Source: Gemmatimonadota bacterium
GTDB lineage: Bacteria; Gemmatimonadota; Gemmatimonadetes; Longimicrobiales; Gaopeijiaceae
DNA: 64,000 nt
Direction: 5' to 3'
Assembly: GCA_029262115.1 (NCBI GenBank)
Contig: JAJCZZ010000010.1
Location: 1 to 64,000 of the forward strand
A model generated the notes under the pieces. That model searched no databases and had not been told where the DNA came from. It worked only from the letters and a program-made list of their open reading frames with translations. The position numbers and the translations under genes were made by a program. Positions 17,669 through 25,560 of the stretch are shown here, piece by piece; within the stretch, counting starts at the first letter, position 1; the number at the start of each line of letters is the position of its first letter.

Positions 17669-19447
17669 TCAGTTCAGGCCGCGCACGATGTGCGGCGTCA
17701 CGAGGATGATCAGATCACGCTGGACCTGCTGTTCACGCGTCTGTCGGAAGAGGCGCCCGATGAGCGGAAGATTCATCAATAGCGGAATTCCCGAGCGAAC
17801 CTCGGTCCGCTCGCTCTGCACGAGCCCCGCGATCACATGGGTCTCGCCGTCACCGATGAGGACGCGTGTCGTGGCCTCCTGCGTCTGTTTGATGAATCCA
17901 ACGTCCGAGTCGGCCAGATCGGCCGCTGAACGTTCCACGCTGAGCTCCAGCAGGATGTCTCCGTTCGCCGTGACGTGGGGCGTCGCCTCAAGGATGATAC
18001 CCGTCTCCTCGAGAGCCACCTGGGCGGTCGGGAACGTTCCACCCTGACCGCCCCCTGACCCGGCATCGATGGTCCGGACCGGCACGTCGGTACCCACCTT
18101 CAGGCGTGCGGTCTGGTTGTCGAGAACCGTCGTCTGAGGCTCGGCCTGGATGTCACTCAGGTTCACGGACGACAGAGCGTCGATGAACGAGATGAGCTGA
18201 TGGCGTCCGATGACCAGGGACGTGAGCAGCGACAGGGTGGGGCTCGCGACGCGCGAGTTCGCGTTTCCGAGGGCCGCGACGGAGTTCCCACCGAGGAGAA
18301 CGAGGGCCTCGCCCTGAGCGATCTCCTCATCGTCGTCGATGAAGCCGTTGCCGTTGCTGTCGAACGCGCCGGACGACAGTTCGTTGAGCTGGTTGCCTCG
18401 CGAATCCTTCAACTCGTACGTCACGCCAAGCTCGTTCAGATCCGTGCGGTTCACGAAGATGATCTTGGCGCGGATGTTCACCTGAGGCGTGCGCACGTCA
18501 AGGTCCACCAGAAGTGCACGAACTGCGTCCTGCACCCGCTGGATGTCCGACACGATCAGCGTGTTGGTGCCCTGCCCGCTCGTGACGCTGCCGCGCTCCG
18601 AGAGGAGCGGCTGGATGGCCGTCTGCAGCTCGGAGGCCGTCCCGTAGTTGATGCGGTACGCCACCGTGCGGATCGGCTCGACCGCCTCACGGTCGTTCAG
18701 GTCACCGATGTTGTCGACCACGATGATGCCGTAGTCGTCCTCTTCCGCCACGAGCCCGTGCCGGGACAGGATGGCACGCATGGCCACGTCCCACGGCTGG
18801 TCCCGGATGTCCGCGGTCACCAGACCTGTGACGTTCGAGCCCGGTACGATCGAGCGCCCGGAAAACGCCGCGAACGAGAGCAACACGTCCTGGATGGGGG
18901 TGTTCGTGAACTGGATCGAAATCCGACGCGCCTGGCTCTGTTGCTCCTGGCCGGGCCGCGCGCCGCGCCTCGGGAAGTCGGGGCTGGTGCGCTCGCCCGC
19001 GATCGCCCTGGGCGGGCTCCGTGGGGCCGCCACGGTCCGCTCCGACGTACCCACCGGCGTGCCGGACGTCCATGCCTCGAAGGCACCCTCCGGATTGGCC
19101 ATGGTGATGCGGAGCCCGTTCGGCTCCGGCGCCACGCTGTAGACCGTCTTCTCGCTGAGCACCAGGACGACCCGTACGACGTCGGCTGAATACTGGCTCG
19201 TACGGATCGAGCGGATGCCACCACGGTTCAGATCAGCGAACTCGTCTCGCGGCAACTCGTGCCGCGATCCCATGAGGTCGACCACCAAGCGATGGGGTCC
19301 CTCCATGAGAAAGTCGCGGTAATCCACGGAACCCTCGACGGCAATGAAGACGCTCGTCTGCGACGCCATGGAGGAGACGGACAGCTCCGTCACGGGTCCT
19401 CCGAGAGCCACGACCGCGCCCGTGAGTAGGGCATAGATCGGAATCAT
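17669..19447 (-). CDS. pilQ: Type IV pilus secretin PilQ
   Basis: This 592-residue protein forms the outer-membrane channel through which the pilus passes. An N-terminal signal-like segment is followed by an AMIN domain (about 20-110, peptidoglycan binding). Next is a secretin/TonB short N-terminal domain (ISIQFTNTPIQDVLLSFAAFSGRSI). The C-terminal secretin domain ends with the typical GIPLLMNLPLIGRLFRQ and DLIILVTPHIV. It is on the short side for PilQ, with one AMIN and few N-domains. ATG overlaps the upstream pilP-like stop by 4 bp. Confidence 0.94.
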   Translation of the reverse strand: MIPIYALLTGAVVALGGPVTELSVSSMASQTSVFIAVEGSVDYRDFLMEGPHRLVVDLMGSRHELPRDEFADLNRGGIRSIRTSQYSADVVRVVLVLSEKTVYSVAPEPNGLRITMANPEGAFEAWTSGTPVGTSERTVAAPRSPPRAIAGERTSPDFPRRGARPGQEQQSQARRISIQFTNTPIQDVLLSFAAFSGRSIVPGSNVTGLVTADIRDQPWDVAMRAILSRHGLVAEEDDYGIIVVDNIGDLNDREAVEPIRTVAYRINYGTASELQTAIQPLLSERGSVTSGQGTNTLIVSDIQRVQDAVRALLVDLDVRTPQVNIRAKIIFVNRTDLNELGVTYELKDSRGNQLNELSSGAFDSNGNGFIDDDEEIAQGEALVLLGGNSVAALGNANSRVASPTLSLLTSLVIGRHQLISFIDALSSVNLSDIQAEPQTTVLDNQTARLKVGTDVPVRTIDAGSGGGQGGTFPTAQVALEETGIILEATPHVTANGDILLELSVERSAADLADSDVGFIKQTQEATTRVLIGDGETHVIAGLVQSERTEVRSGIPLLMNLPLIGRLFRQTREQQVQRDLIILVTPHIVRGLN

Positions 19448-19938
19448 TCGGGGCCTCCAGTGCGGCGGGTCTGCAACTGCATGATTCTCTGCTCCGTAAG
19501 TCCGAATTCAGCGACTTCCACAACGATCCGATCGCTGAGGATTTCGACGATCCGGATGTTTCCGATGGATTGCCCTTGCTTCAGGTACCACGCGTTCCCA
19601 TCCGGAGAGACGGTCACGCTCGACCCATCCTCCGACGTCGTCACGGTGCTGGTACCGAGGATCGCCACCCGCGACCCCGGTTCCTCGGAAAAGATGATGC
19701 CCATGAGGCGAACCTGTTCGATGCGCGGGCCGCCCTCACCCGATGCGGCCAACGCCTGGAACGGATTGCGCCGTGGGAAGGACGGATAGGCGAAGACCTC
19801 CCGCTCGAACACGAGTTCGGTCGGCGGCATCGGCGGACCGGCGGGCGGGTCCTGAGCCCGTACGACCGACGGCGCCGCGGCCAGGCCGAAGCCGAGCACG
19901 AGATAGGGCAGATAGTGGTGCAACCGTCGACGACTCAC
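19444..19938 (-). CDS. pilP: PilP-like pilus assembly protein
   Basis: This 164-residue exported protein has a signal sequence (residues ~8-28, ending VVRAQ) and the RRNPFQAL motif that recalls the DPF/NPF region of PilP. A small beta domain follows (VRLMGIIFSEEPGSRVAILG, then WYLKQGQSIGNIRIVEI), as in the HR domain of PilP/GspC-type proteins. PilP links the inner-membrane PilNO complex to PilQ in the periplasm. Sequence similarity is modest by eye, so position between pilO and pilQ carries much of the call. GTG start overlaps the pilO stop. Confidence 0.82.
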   Translation of the reverse strand: MSRRRLHHYLPYLVLGFGLAAAPSVVRAQDPPAGPPMPPTELVFEREVFAYPSFPRRNPFQALAASGEGGPRIEQVRLMGIIFSEEPGSRVAILGTSTVTTSEDGSSVTVSPDGNAWYLKQGQSIGNIRIVEILSDRIVVEVAEFGLTEQRIMQLQTRRTGGPE

Positions 19939-20546
19939 GGGGTGCCTCCTTCGCCAGGCGCCGGGGGGGGCAGCGCATCGGGCAGCACGAACGTTTCGAT
20001 TCGAAAGGTCGCCAACACCGGACTCTCCATCTCCGGAAACACCTCGGGACGATCGAACGGAGTGAGGTCGAGCTCCACCGTCGTCACGATCCGGGGCAGG
20101 CTCGCCACCTCGGTCAGGAAGCGCGCCACATCGTGGTACTCACCGACCACGGCCATCTCGTACGAACTCTTGTTGTAGAACGCTCCCTGCTCGACCGGCT
20201 CGGGATTGAACCGGTTCTGTTCCACACCGGATCTGCGCGCGCGCTCGGCCACGTCATCGAGAAGTCCAGGAACCTCTTCGCTCGCGGGGATCAGCCGCTC
20301 GAGCGCCGCCACATGTCTCTCGTAGAGAGCCGTGGTCTCGTCCATGTTTCCGCCACCGCGAGCCGCGATCACCTGTGCACGACGGTTCTGCGTCTCGATC
20401 GTCTCGAGTCGCGCCTGGCTGGCCACGACCTCTTCACGTTGCCCGCTGTACCAGAACGCGTGAAACGGATAGAGCGCGAGGAGGAGGACCGCCCCAATGA
20501 GCATGGCGTTCCTCTGCTTCGGATCGTCCGGGATGATCTTGGCCAT
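19935..20546 (-). CDS. pilO: Type IV pilus inner-membrane protein PilO
   Basis: This 203-residue protein has a short cytoplasmic N-terminus, one membrane segment (about 12-30), a coiled-coil (about 30-90, containing LERLIPASEEVPGLLDDVAERA) and a ferredoxin-like periplasmic domain (MAVVGEYHDVARFLTEVASLPRIV). This is the standard PilO layout. PilO pairs with PilN to form the alignment complex between PilM and PilP/PilQ. It lies 3 bp after pilN. Confidence 0.9.
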   Translation of the reverse strand: MAKIIPDDPKQRNAMLIGAVLLLALYPFHAFWYSGQREEVVASQARLETIETQNRRAQVIAARGGGNMDETTALYERHVAALERLIPASEEVPGLLDDVAERARRSGVEQNRFNPEPVEQGAFYNKSSYEMAVVGEYHDVARFLTEVASLPRIVTTVELDLTPFDRPEVFPEMESPVLATFRIETFVLPDALPPPAPGEGGTP

Positions 20547-20549
20547 CGG

Positions 20550-21245
20550 TCAGCCCTCCACCGTGTCGGGCACCGCCATCTGCGTCGACACGTTGTCGAG
20601 CAGAGGTACGGTCTCGAGAAGCTCGATCGGCGGCGCGACGTAGGTCACGGTCAAGTCGAACTGGTAAACGACATCCTGCGCGTTGCCACCGTCCAAAGTA
20701 GCTTGCTCGTTCCGCTCCAGATTCACGCCACGGAAGAAGGACGACGCTTCGAGTTGCCGCATGAAGTTGGTGATGGCGAACGTGCTCCCCGCTTGGCCCG
20801 AGATCCGGACCTGCAGGGGATCGGCCCCCAGGTAGGTCATCTCGCGCAACCACATGAAGTCGGGGAGCGCGCGGGCCACCTCGTCCAGCACATGAGGCCA
20901 GACGTAGCGGTCCGCGTCGATCTCCTGAATGATGGCCACCCGCTGGGCGATCGAATCACGCCGAGCGGTGAGTTGAGTGGTGCGCTCGATGATATCCGCG
21001 AACCGTAGGGAGTCCTGGATTGCGCTGTCCAAGGCGACCTGGACCTCTTCGCGGTCACCGGACACGCCCATGAAGAGCCACGCCATCAGTCCCAGGGACA
21101 GGATCCCGGCCGCTACCGCACCCAGGATGTAAGGATCGGTCGGCAGGCCGCCGCCGCCCCCACCCCCGAAGCTGGGCCGGGACAGCGAGAAACCGCGCCC
21201 CGAGGAGCGCTTCTTCCCGCCTGGTAGCAGATTGACTTCAATCAC
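20550..21245 (-). CDS. pilN: Type IV pilus inner-membrane protein PilN
   Basis: The 231-residue protein begins with EVNLLPGGKK, the conserved N-terminal INLLP-type peptide that binds PilM. An unusual Gly-run linker (GGGGGGG) precedes a single membrane segment (about 41-60), a coiled coil and a periplasmic domain with QVRISGQAGSTFAITNFMRQLE. Start is GTG at 21245, fixed by the position of the PilM-binding peptide. A 24-bp spacer separates it from pilM. Confidence 0.92.
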   Translation of the reverse strand: MIEVNLLPGGKKRSSGRGFSLSRPSFGGGGGGGLPTDPYILGAVAAGILSLGLMAWLFMGVSGDREEVQVALDSAIQDSLRFADIIERTTQLTARRDSIAQRVAIIQEIDADRYVWPHVLDEVARALPDFMWLREMTYLGADPLQVRISGQAGSTFAITNFMRQLEASSFFRGVNLERNEQATLDGGNAQDVVYQFDLTVTYVAPPIELLETVPLLDNVSTQMAVPDTVEG

Positions 21246-21269
21246 GTGTCTCGTCCCGTCCTTGGCGCA

Positions 21270-22304
21270 TCAATGGCGCAATGCCAGCCCGAGGGGGAGA
21301 AGCAGCATCGGCGCTGCCTCGTCGATGGAGACCTCGTTCGACGCCTCCGTCTGAACCGGCACCCGCTCGAATGGATTGACCTGGGCGGTCTCCACATTCA
21401 TACGACCGCCGAGGGCCCGTACCATGCCCGGAATCCGGGCCCCGCCCCCACTCAGGAAGATCTTCCCGAGCGTCTCGCCATCGTCTCGCGTCATGAGGAA
21501 GGCGCTCGCGCGCTCGATCCCGACGGCCACTTCATCGGCCGAAGCGGACACGAAGCGCTCCAGATCGTCGACCGTATCCCGGGCCTGCACCACATCCTCG
21601 GCCTGCTCCGCCGTGAGGCCACGCTCCCTTTGGAGATCCTCTCGCAGTTTCCGCGAACCGAAGGGGATATCCCGGGTCAGGATCGGGACTCCATCCTCGA
21701 GGATGTTCACGTTGGTGGTTTCGTGGCCCACGTTGACCAGCGCCACGATCCCCTCCTGGTCGTCCGGATAGTTGAAGCCGAAGGCGTTGTGAAGCGCAAA
21801 GGCATCGACGTCGATGATCGTGGGGTTGACCCCGGCGTCCTGGAGCAGCCCCACCTTGTTGTCTACCAGCTCACGCTTCGCCGCCACGAGCAGGACCTCC
21901 ATCTGGAGCCCTTCGTCGTGGGGGTTCAGGATCTGGAAGTCCAATTCCACACTCTTGATATCGAACGGCACGTGTTGCTCGGCCTCCCAGCGGATGACCT
22001 CGCGCGCGTCGGACTCCTTCATCCGATCCATCTCGATCTTCTTGATGATGACGTCGTGGCCGCCCACGGCCGTCACGACGTCCGCTCCCTTCATTCCCAG
22101 ATCCTGAAAAAGGCCTCGGACGGTGTCGGAGACGAGCCCGTAGTCCATGATCTCCCCTTCCACGATCGCGTCGGGAAGGAGAGGCCGCATGGCCACTCGG
22201 GATACCTCCGGTTGGTCGCCGGAGTGATCCACCTCGACGAGCTTCACGAACCCGGACCCGATGTCCAGGCCGATCGAACTCCGACTTCGGCCAAACAGAC
22301 CCAT
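21270..22304 (-). CDS. pilM: Type IV pilus actin-like ATPase PilM
   Basis: This 344-residue cytoplasmic protein has the actin/FtsA-like nucleotide fold: GLDIGSGFVKLVEV at the N-terminus, VALVNVGHETTNVNILEDG in the middle and KIFLSGGGARIPGMVRAL near the C-terminus. PilM binds the N-terminal peptide of PilN and links the pilus machine to the cytoplasm. It is the first gene of pilMNOPQ, with an AT-rich promoter region just upstream. Confidence 0.95.
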   Translation of the reverse strand: MGLFGRSRSSIGLDIGSGFVKLVEVDHSGDQPEVSRVAMRPLLPDAIVEGEIMDYGLVSDTVRGLFQDLGMKGADVVTAVGGHDVIIKKIEMDRMKESDAREVIRWEAEQHVPFDIKSVELDFQILNPHDEGLQMEVLLVAAKRELVDNKVGLLQDAGVNPTIIDVDAFALHNAFGFNYPDDQEGIVALVNVGHETTNVNILEDGVPILTRDIPFGSRKLREDLQRERGLTAEQAEDVVQARDTVDDLERFVSASADEVAVGIERASAFLMTRDDGETLGKIFLSGGGARIPGMVRALGGRMNVETAQVNPFERVPVQTEASNEVSIDEAAPMLLLPLGLALRH

Positions 22305-22361
22305 GCGCTCGTCCGATTCAGAGAAGAAAGAGAAACAAATTTTCCCGCGAATACATCGACC

Positions 22362-22391
22362 ACCTTACCACTGAATTCCAAGCCTTGTCAA
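22362..22391 (-). promoter_or_regulatory. Candidate sigma70-type promoter for pilMNOPQ
   Basis: On the minus strand a perfect -35 TTGACA (22391-22386) is followed after 18 bases by TAAGGT (22367-22362), a weak -10 match. Transcription would begin roughly 50 bp upstream of the pilM ATG. The surrounding 100 bp is markedly more AT-rich than the genes. Confidence 0.45.
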
Positions 22392-22408
22392 GAAGATTGT
22401 CCACATCG

Positions 22409-22434
22409 GGTAAACATCAGTTTTTGGTAAACAT
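22409..22434. repeat. Direct repeat GGTAAACAT x2 upstream of pilM
   Basis: GGTAAACAT occurs at 22409-22417 and 22426-22434, a 17-bp period, 105-130 bp upstream of the pilM ATG and just behind the candidate -35. The TAAACAT core also occurs upstream of the downstream pilA copy and the LysM protein gene. It could be an activator site, but that is inference. Confidence 0.45.
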
Positions 22435-22458
22435 TTGATCCAAAGCCGGGCGGTAGAA

Positions 22459-22492
22459 CGGCCGGCGACAGTGGGGGGACCGTCGCCGGCCG
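22459..22492. terminator. Strong hairpin separating the minor-pilin and pilM transcripts
   Basis: CGGCCGGCGAC (22459-22469) and GTCGCCGGCCG (22482-22492) form a perfect 11-bp GC stem with a 12-nt loop, about 47 bp past the end of the PilX-like gene. On the minus strand it is followed by a weak TTCT; on the plus strand a T6 run lies some 20 bases further on. It probably ends the minor-pilin transcript. Confidence 0.6.
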
Positions 22493-22538
22493 GTGGGGGA
22501 ACCGGGCCGATTTTTTGTGTCTCGTACCGCCCTACTCC

Positions 22539-23720
22539 TCAGTTTGCCACGTTTGTCAGGTCGATCCAACTGCGCATCGCGAGCGGGCGGATCTTGGTCA
22601 GCGAACTGTTATTGAGGAGAGCTCGTTCGATCGCACAGCTCGAGTAGGTGATCACGGCGTTCCCGAGCACGACGTTCTCGTCGAGGGACACGTTCGCCGC
22701 GACCACGCCACCCCAGAAGTGACCACCCGATCCGTTCGTCCAGAGCTGCCCCTTGATGAAGACGGGGCCGTAGAACTCGAAGCCTCCGTTCACTTTCACG
22801 TCATCCTCGATCATCAGGATTCCCTGCCCGTACCCTGAATTCAGGATGAACTGGCTCGAGTTGTTGATGTAGATGATCGGGAAGTATAAGAAACACGGGG
22901 ATAGGGGATCGAGGGGGTCGCCCCAGTTCGTGTCGATCGACGTGTCGCAGGTGCCGCCGCTCACCGAAGGACCTATGGCACCACTCGGCGAACCGTTGAT
23001 CTTGATGTCCGCGATCGCGATCATGTCGTCCCAGGTCAGGTCACCGAACGTGGTGAGAGACTCCGTCGTGATCGTCGTGTCCTCATCGAAGATCGGCGTG
23101 CCGGTCATGTTCCCTTCGATCTTATTCCGGTTGCCGTTCCAGTTGATGTTGCTCGTATCGTTGATGAGGAGGCCTGGCTTGTCCGTGAGCGTGGATGGGT
23201 CGCAGTACGAGCCCCAGTTCGCGAGCCCCCCGTTGCTTCCATCGGGGATCTCGTCGATCCCGTGGATCTCCGAGTTACCTCCGTACTTGAGGCTCCCCTG
23301 TGTGGTCAGGGCCGCCGGCGGCGAGATGTTGGCCGTATTGAGGCGTGTGATCAGCCCCACGCGGCGCGTCGCCCCGGCCCACATGGCGCCCCCCTGCGTG
23401 ATCTCGGCCTCGGAGTCGAGGTAGAAAAGCCGGGCGGTAAGGCGTGTCGCGGATACTCTGGTGATTCCCACGGTGACGGTGTCGACCAGGGTTGTCGTGT
23501 CCCAGGTCGCGAGGCTTGTCAGCGACGACGTCTCGTTCACCAACACGTTGTTGATGGCCGATTGGGCGAGGTTCCGGGCCATGGCGGCATGCTCGGTCGC
23601 CACCCCGATCCTCACCTCCTGGCGAGCCATGTAGAAGCCACCCGTCACGAGAACACCGACGATGACGAGGCCACCGATCGCGGCGGGCAGGGCAAAACCT
23701 CTCGTGCGTGGACTGCTCAT
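22539..23720 (-). CDS. PilX-like pilus assembly protein, copy 1
   Basis: This 393-residue protein starts with RGFALPAAIGGLVIVGVLVT, a PilX-type N-terminal membrane segment lacking the Glu5 of classical prepilins. The C-terminal ~100 residues hold a repetitive beta segment (GQGILMIEDDVKVNGGFEF, FIKGQLW, WGGVVAANV) that looks like stacked beta-helix rungs and is shared with the second PilX-like copy. The start is ATG 23720; the open frame continues upstream but adds no plausible leader. It is the last gene of minor-pilin set 1. PilX-type proteins help initiate pilus assembly. Confidence 0.82.
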   Translation of the reverse strand: MSSPRTRGFALPAAIGGLVIVGVLVTGGFYMARQEVRIGVATEHAAMARNLAQSAINNVLVNETSSLTSLATWDTTTLVDTVTVGITRVSATRLTARLFYLDSEAEITQGGAMWAGATRRVGLITRLNTANISPPAALTTQGSLKYGGNSEIHGIDEIPDGSNGGLANWGSYCDPSTLTDKPGLLINDTSNINWNGNRNKIEGNMTGTPIFDEDTTITTESLTTFGDLTWDDMIAIADIKINGSPSGAIGPSVSGGTCDTSIDTNWGDPLDPLSPCFLYFPIIYINNSSQFILNSGYGQGILMIEDDVKVNGGFEFYGPVFIKGQLWTNGSGGHFWGGVVAANVSLDENVVLGNAVITYSSCAIERALLNNSSLTKIRPLAMRSWIDLTNVAN

Positions 23721-23742
23721 GTTCGTATCCTCAGCGTGGCGT

Positions 23743-24540
23743 TCAATTGCGTGTATAGATGCGGGCGGTGATCGAGTCGGAGACGGGCTGATTCCCGGCC
23801 CCAAGGACGCCGGAAGCGGTACGGATGGTCACCAGAATCTGCCGAACATCCGCGGCGACCGTGGTGGTGGCCCCGTTCCCGTCGAGGTAGCTGAACGCCA
23901 CCCCGTTCGACGACTTCACCGGGCCCACCACCGGAACGGCTGAGCCGGTCGTGCGCCGCCCGAGGTACGACTCTCCGTTGATCTGGTAGAGGCCGTAGGT
24001 ATACCGCTCGAAGCTCCGGATCGAAGCTCCGACAAGGACGGTGTCATTCGTGAACAGCGTGGACTGGCCCGTGAAGGTCAGTTCCTGGGCACTCTGGGAA
24101 GCGCAAAACTTGGTCGTATCGACCGCCGTGACCTTCGTGCTCAGCCACACGTCGTCGCCGGCCATCGTCACGTTGTTGTCCGCAAAGACGAAGGTCGAAT
24201 CATTGGTCGTGAACCAGTCTCCGACCCGAATCACCGTCAGCTTGGGCTGCGCCGTGAAATCGACGGCGCAGGTTACACCGAACTTTCGCATCGTCCGGAT
24301 CGTCAGGGAGTCGGCCCCCATGGCCAGCAGGTCCCCGCCTTGCGCGCTGATCTCTCTGAGCTCGGAGCTCAGGAGATCGAGCGCGGCGCGCGTGGTCTGC
24401 TGTCCCTGGATCTTGGCGTTCTGGGCCGTATACGTCCGCTGATTCGTGATGAGGATCTGCAGACTGGCCATCACGACGACCGTGCCGAGAACGACGACGA
24501 CCAACAGTTCAACGAGTGTGAACCCCCGTCGGCCGCTCAT
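23743..24540 (-). CDS. PilW-like minor pilin, copy 1
   Basis: This 265-residue protein has a type IV prepilin leader MSGRRG cut before FTLVELLVVVVLG, with Glu5 present. The long pilin helix is followed by a large Asp/Thr-rich globular domain containing two Cys (CAVDF and FCASQ), possibly a disulfide. Size and position next to PilV- and FimT-like genes fit PilW. It overlaps the PilV-like gene by 4 bp. Confidence 0.85.
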   Translation of the reverse strand: MSGRRGFTLVELLVVVVLGTVVVMASLQILITNQRTYTAQNAKIQGQQTTRAALDLLSSELREISAQGGDLLAMGADSLTIRTMRKFGVTCAVDFTAQPKLTVIRVGDWFTTNDSTFVFADNNVTMAGDDVWLSTKVTAVDTTKFCASQSAQELTFTGQSTLFTNDTVLVGASIRSFERYTYGLYQINGESYLGRRTTGSAVPVVGPVKSSNGVAFSYLDGNGATTTVAADVRQILVTIRTASGVLGAGNQPVSDSITARIYTRN

Positions 24541-24962
24541 GGGCGCAACAATCTGTACTCGAAGGTGTCCGGTACGGCCGGAGCGAGCATCGGGAACGGG
24601 TTCCCGGCGGTCGTGTGAAGCCCGGGCCCCATGGTGACGATCTGAACGACCTTCGACTGGGCTCCGGTTCCGGCCGACCAGGAAACGTTGAACACCCCGA
24701 TCGAATCGGATCCGGTCGTCACCGAGTCGAAGGCCATGGCCTGGACGCGCTCAATCACCGACTGAAGGGCGGCCGACCTCTCCGACATGACATCGGCCAG
24801 TGTGACCTGCCGCACGATATACGCCGTCGTACCCCCGAGACCCAGTACGCCCACCGCGAGAATGATGATCGCGACGACGACCTCCACCAGGGAGAAACCC
24901 GCAGCGGACCGCTGGGGGCCGTCCCGGGTCGAATCGAACCGTGCACCCGACGGAGGCATCAT
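24537..24962 (-). CDS. PilV-like minor pilin, copy 1
   Basis: This 141-residue prepilin has a 22-residue leader ending in RSAAG, then FSLVEVVVAIIILAVGVLGLGG with Glu5. The AVGVLGLGG pattern is typical of PilV/GspI-like minor pilins. I start it at ATG 24962, which shares one base with the stop of the FimT-like gene (TGATG). Translation is therefore probably coupled. Confidence 0.85.
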   Translation of the reverse strand: MMPPSGARFDSTRDGPQRSAAGFSLVEVVVAIIILAVGVLGLGGTTAYIVRQVTLADVMSERSAALQSVIERVQAMAFDSVTTGSDSIGVFNVSWSAGTGAQSKVVQIVTMGPGLHTTAGNPFPMLAPAVPDTFEYRLLRP

Positions 24963-25414
24963 CAGTACACCAACTGTCCGAGGGGAAGGATCTCTACGGA
25001 CGTCGAGTCCGTTCCCGCCCAGAACTCCACCCGTGTCGCCGAGGTGAAGTTGTTGCAGTTCTCGTCCGCGAAGCCCCGCGAGTTCATACAGACCCGGACC
25101 GTTACAGGCGTCGCGCGGATGTCGACGCCGAACTCGCCCGAATACCGGATCATCTCCAGCCGCGTCCCGGATTCGGTCTCCAACACGAGGCTGTCCCCGG
25201 TCGGGTAGGCCGTCAACCGAACGTTTTCTCCCTGCTCGATGGCCTGGGCCCGAGCCCGAGCGTGTAGCGCCACATAGGTATTCCGAGCCCCACTGACGGC
25301 GAAACGACCGCGCACACTCCCGTAGCTGGTCAGGGCCATGCTCGTCAGGACGCTCCCAATGAGAATCACCACGACCAACTCGATGATGGTAAATCCAGTG
25401 CGTCCACGAACCAT
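24962..25414 (-). CDS. FimT/GspH-like minor pilin, copy 1
   Basis: This 150-residue prepilin has leader MVRGRTG then FTIIELVVVILIGSVLTSMAL. The GspH/FimT pattern follows: ARNTYVALHARARAQAIEQG, then a beta-rich tail with two Cys. It is the first gene of set 1 and is followed in order by PilV-, PilW- and PilX-like genes. Pseudopilins of this type prime pilus assembly. The 146-bp region upstream carries an inverted repeat. Confidence 0.86.
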   Translation of the reverse strand: MVRGRTGFTIIELVVVILIGSVLTSMALTSYGSVRGRFAVSGARNTYVALHARARAQAIEQGENVRLTAYPTGDSLVLETESGTRLEMIRYSGEFGVDIRATPVTVRVCMNSRGFADENCNNFTSATRVEFWAGTDSTSVEILPLGQLVY

Positions 25415-25531
25415 GAGGGTTCCGTAGGGGAGTGCGCGAAGTAGTCACGGTTCTTGAAAGACCAAGTTCCGTGCCAGCGAAAACGCCAATATTCACGCGA
25501 CATATGGCGCCCGTAAAGGACGTCGTTCCGC

Positions 25532-25557
25532 ACTTTTTTCCGGAAGGCGAAAAAAGT
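25532..25557. repeat. A/T inverted repeat between the two minor-pilin sets
   Basis: ACTTTTTTC (25532-25540) and GAAAAAAGT (25549-25557) are perfect 9-bp inverted repeats with an 8-nt spacer, 3 bp past the stop of the second PilX-like gene. The T-run precedes rather than follows the stem, so it is not a classic terminator in either direction. It may be a regulatory palindrome at the junction of the sets. Confidence 0.45.
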
Positions 25558-25560
25558 ACC

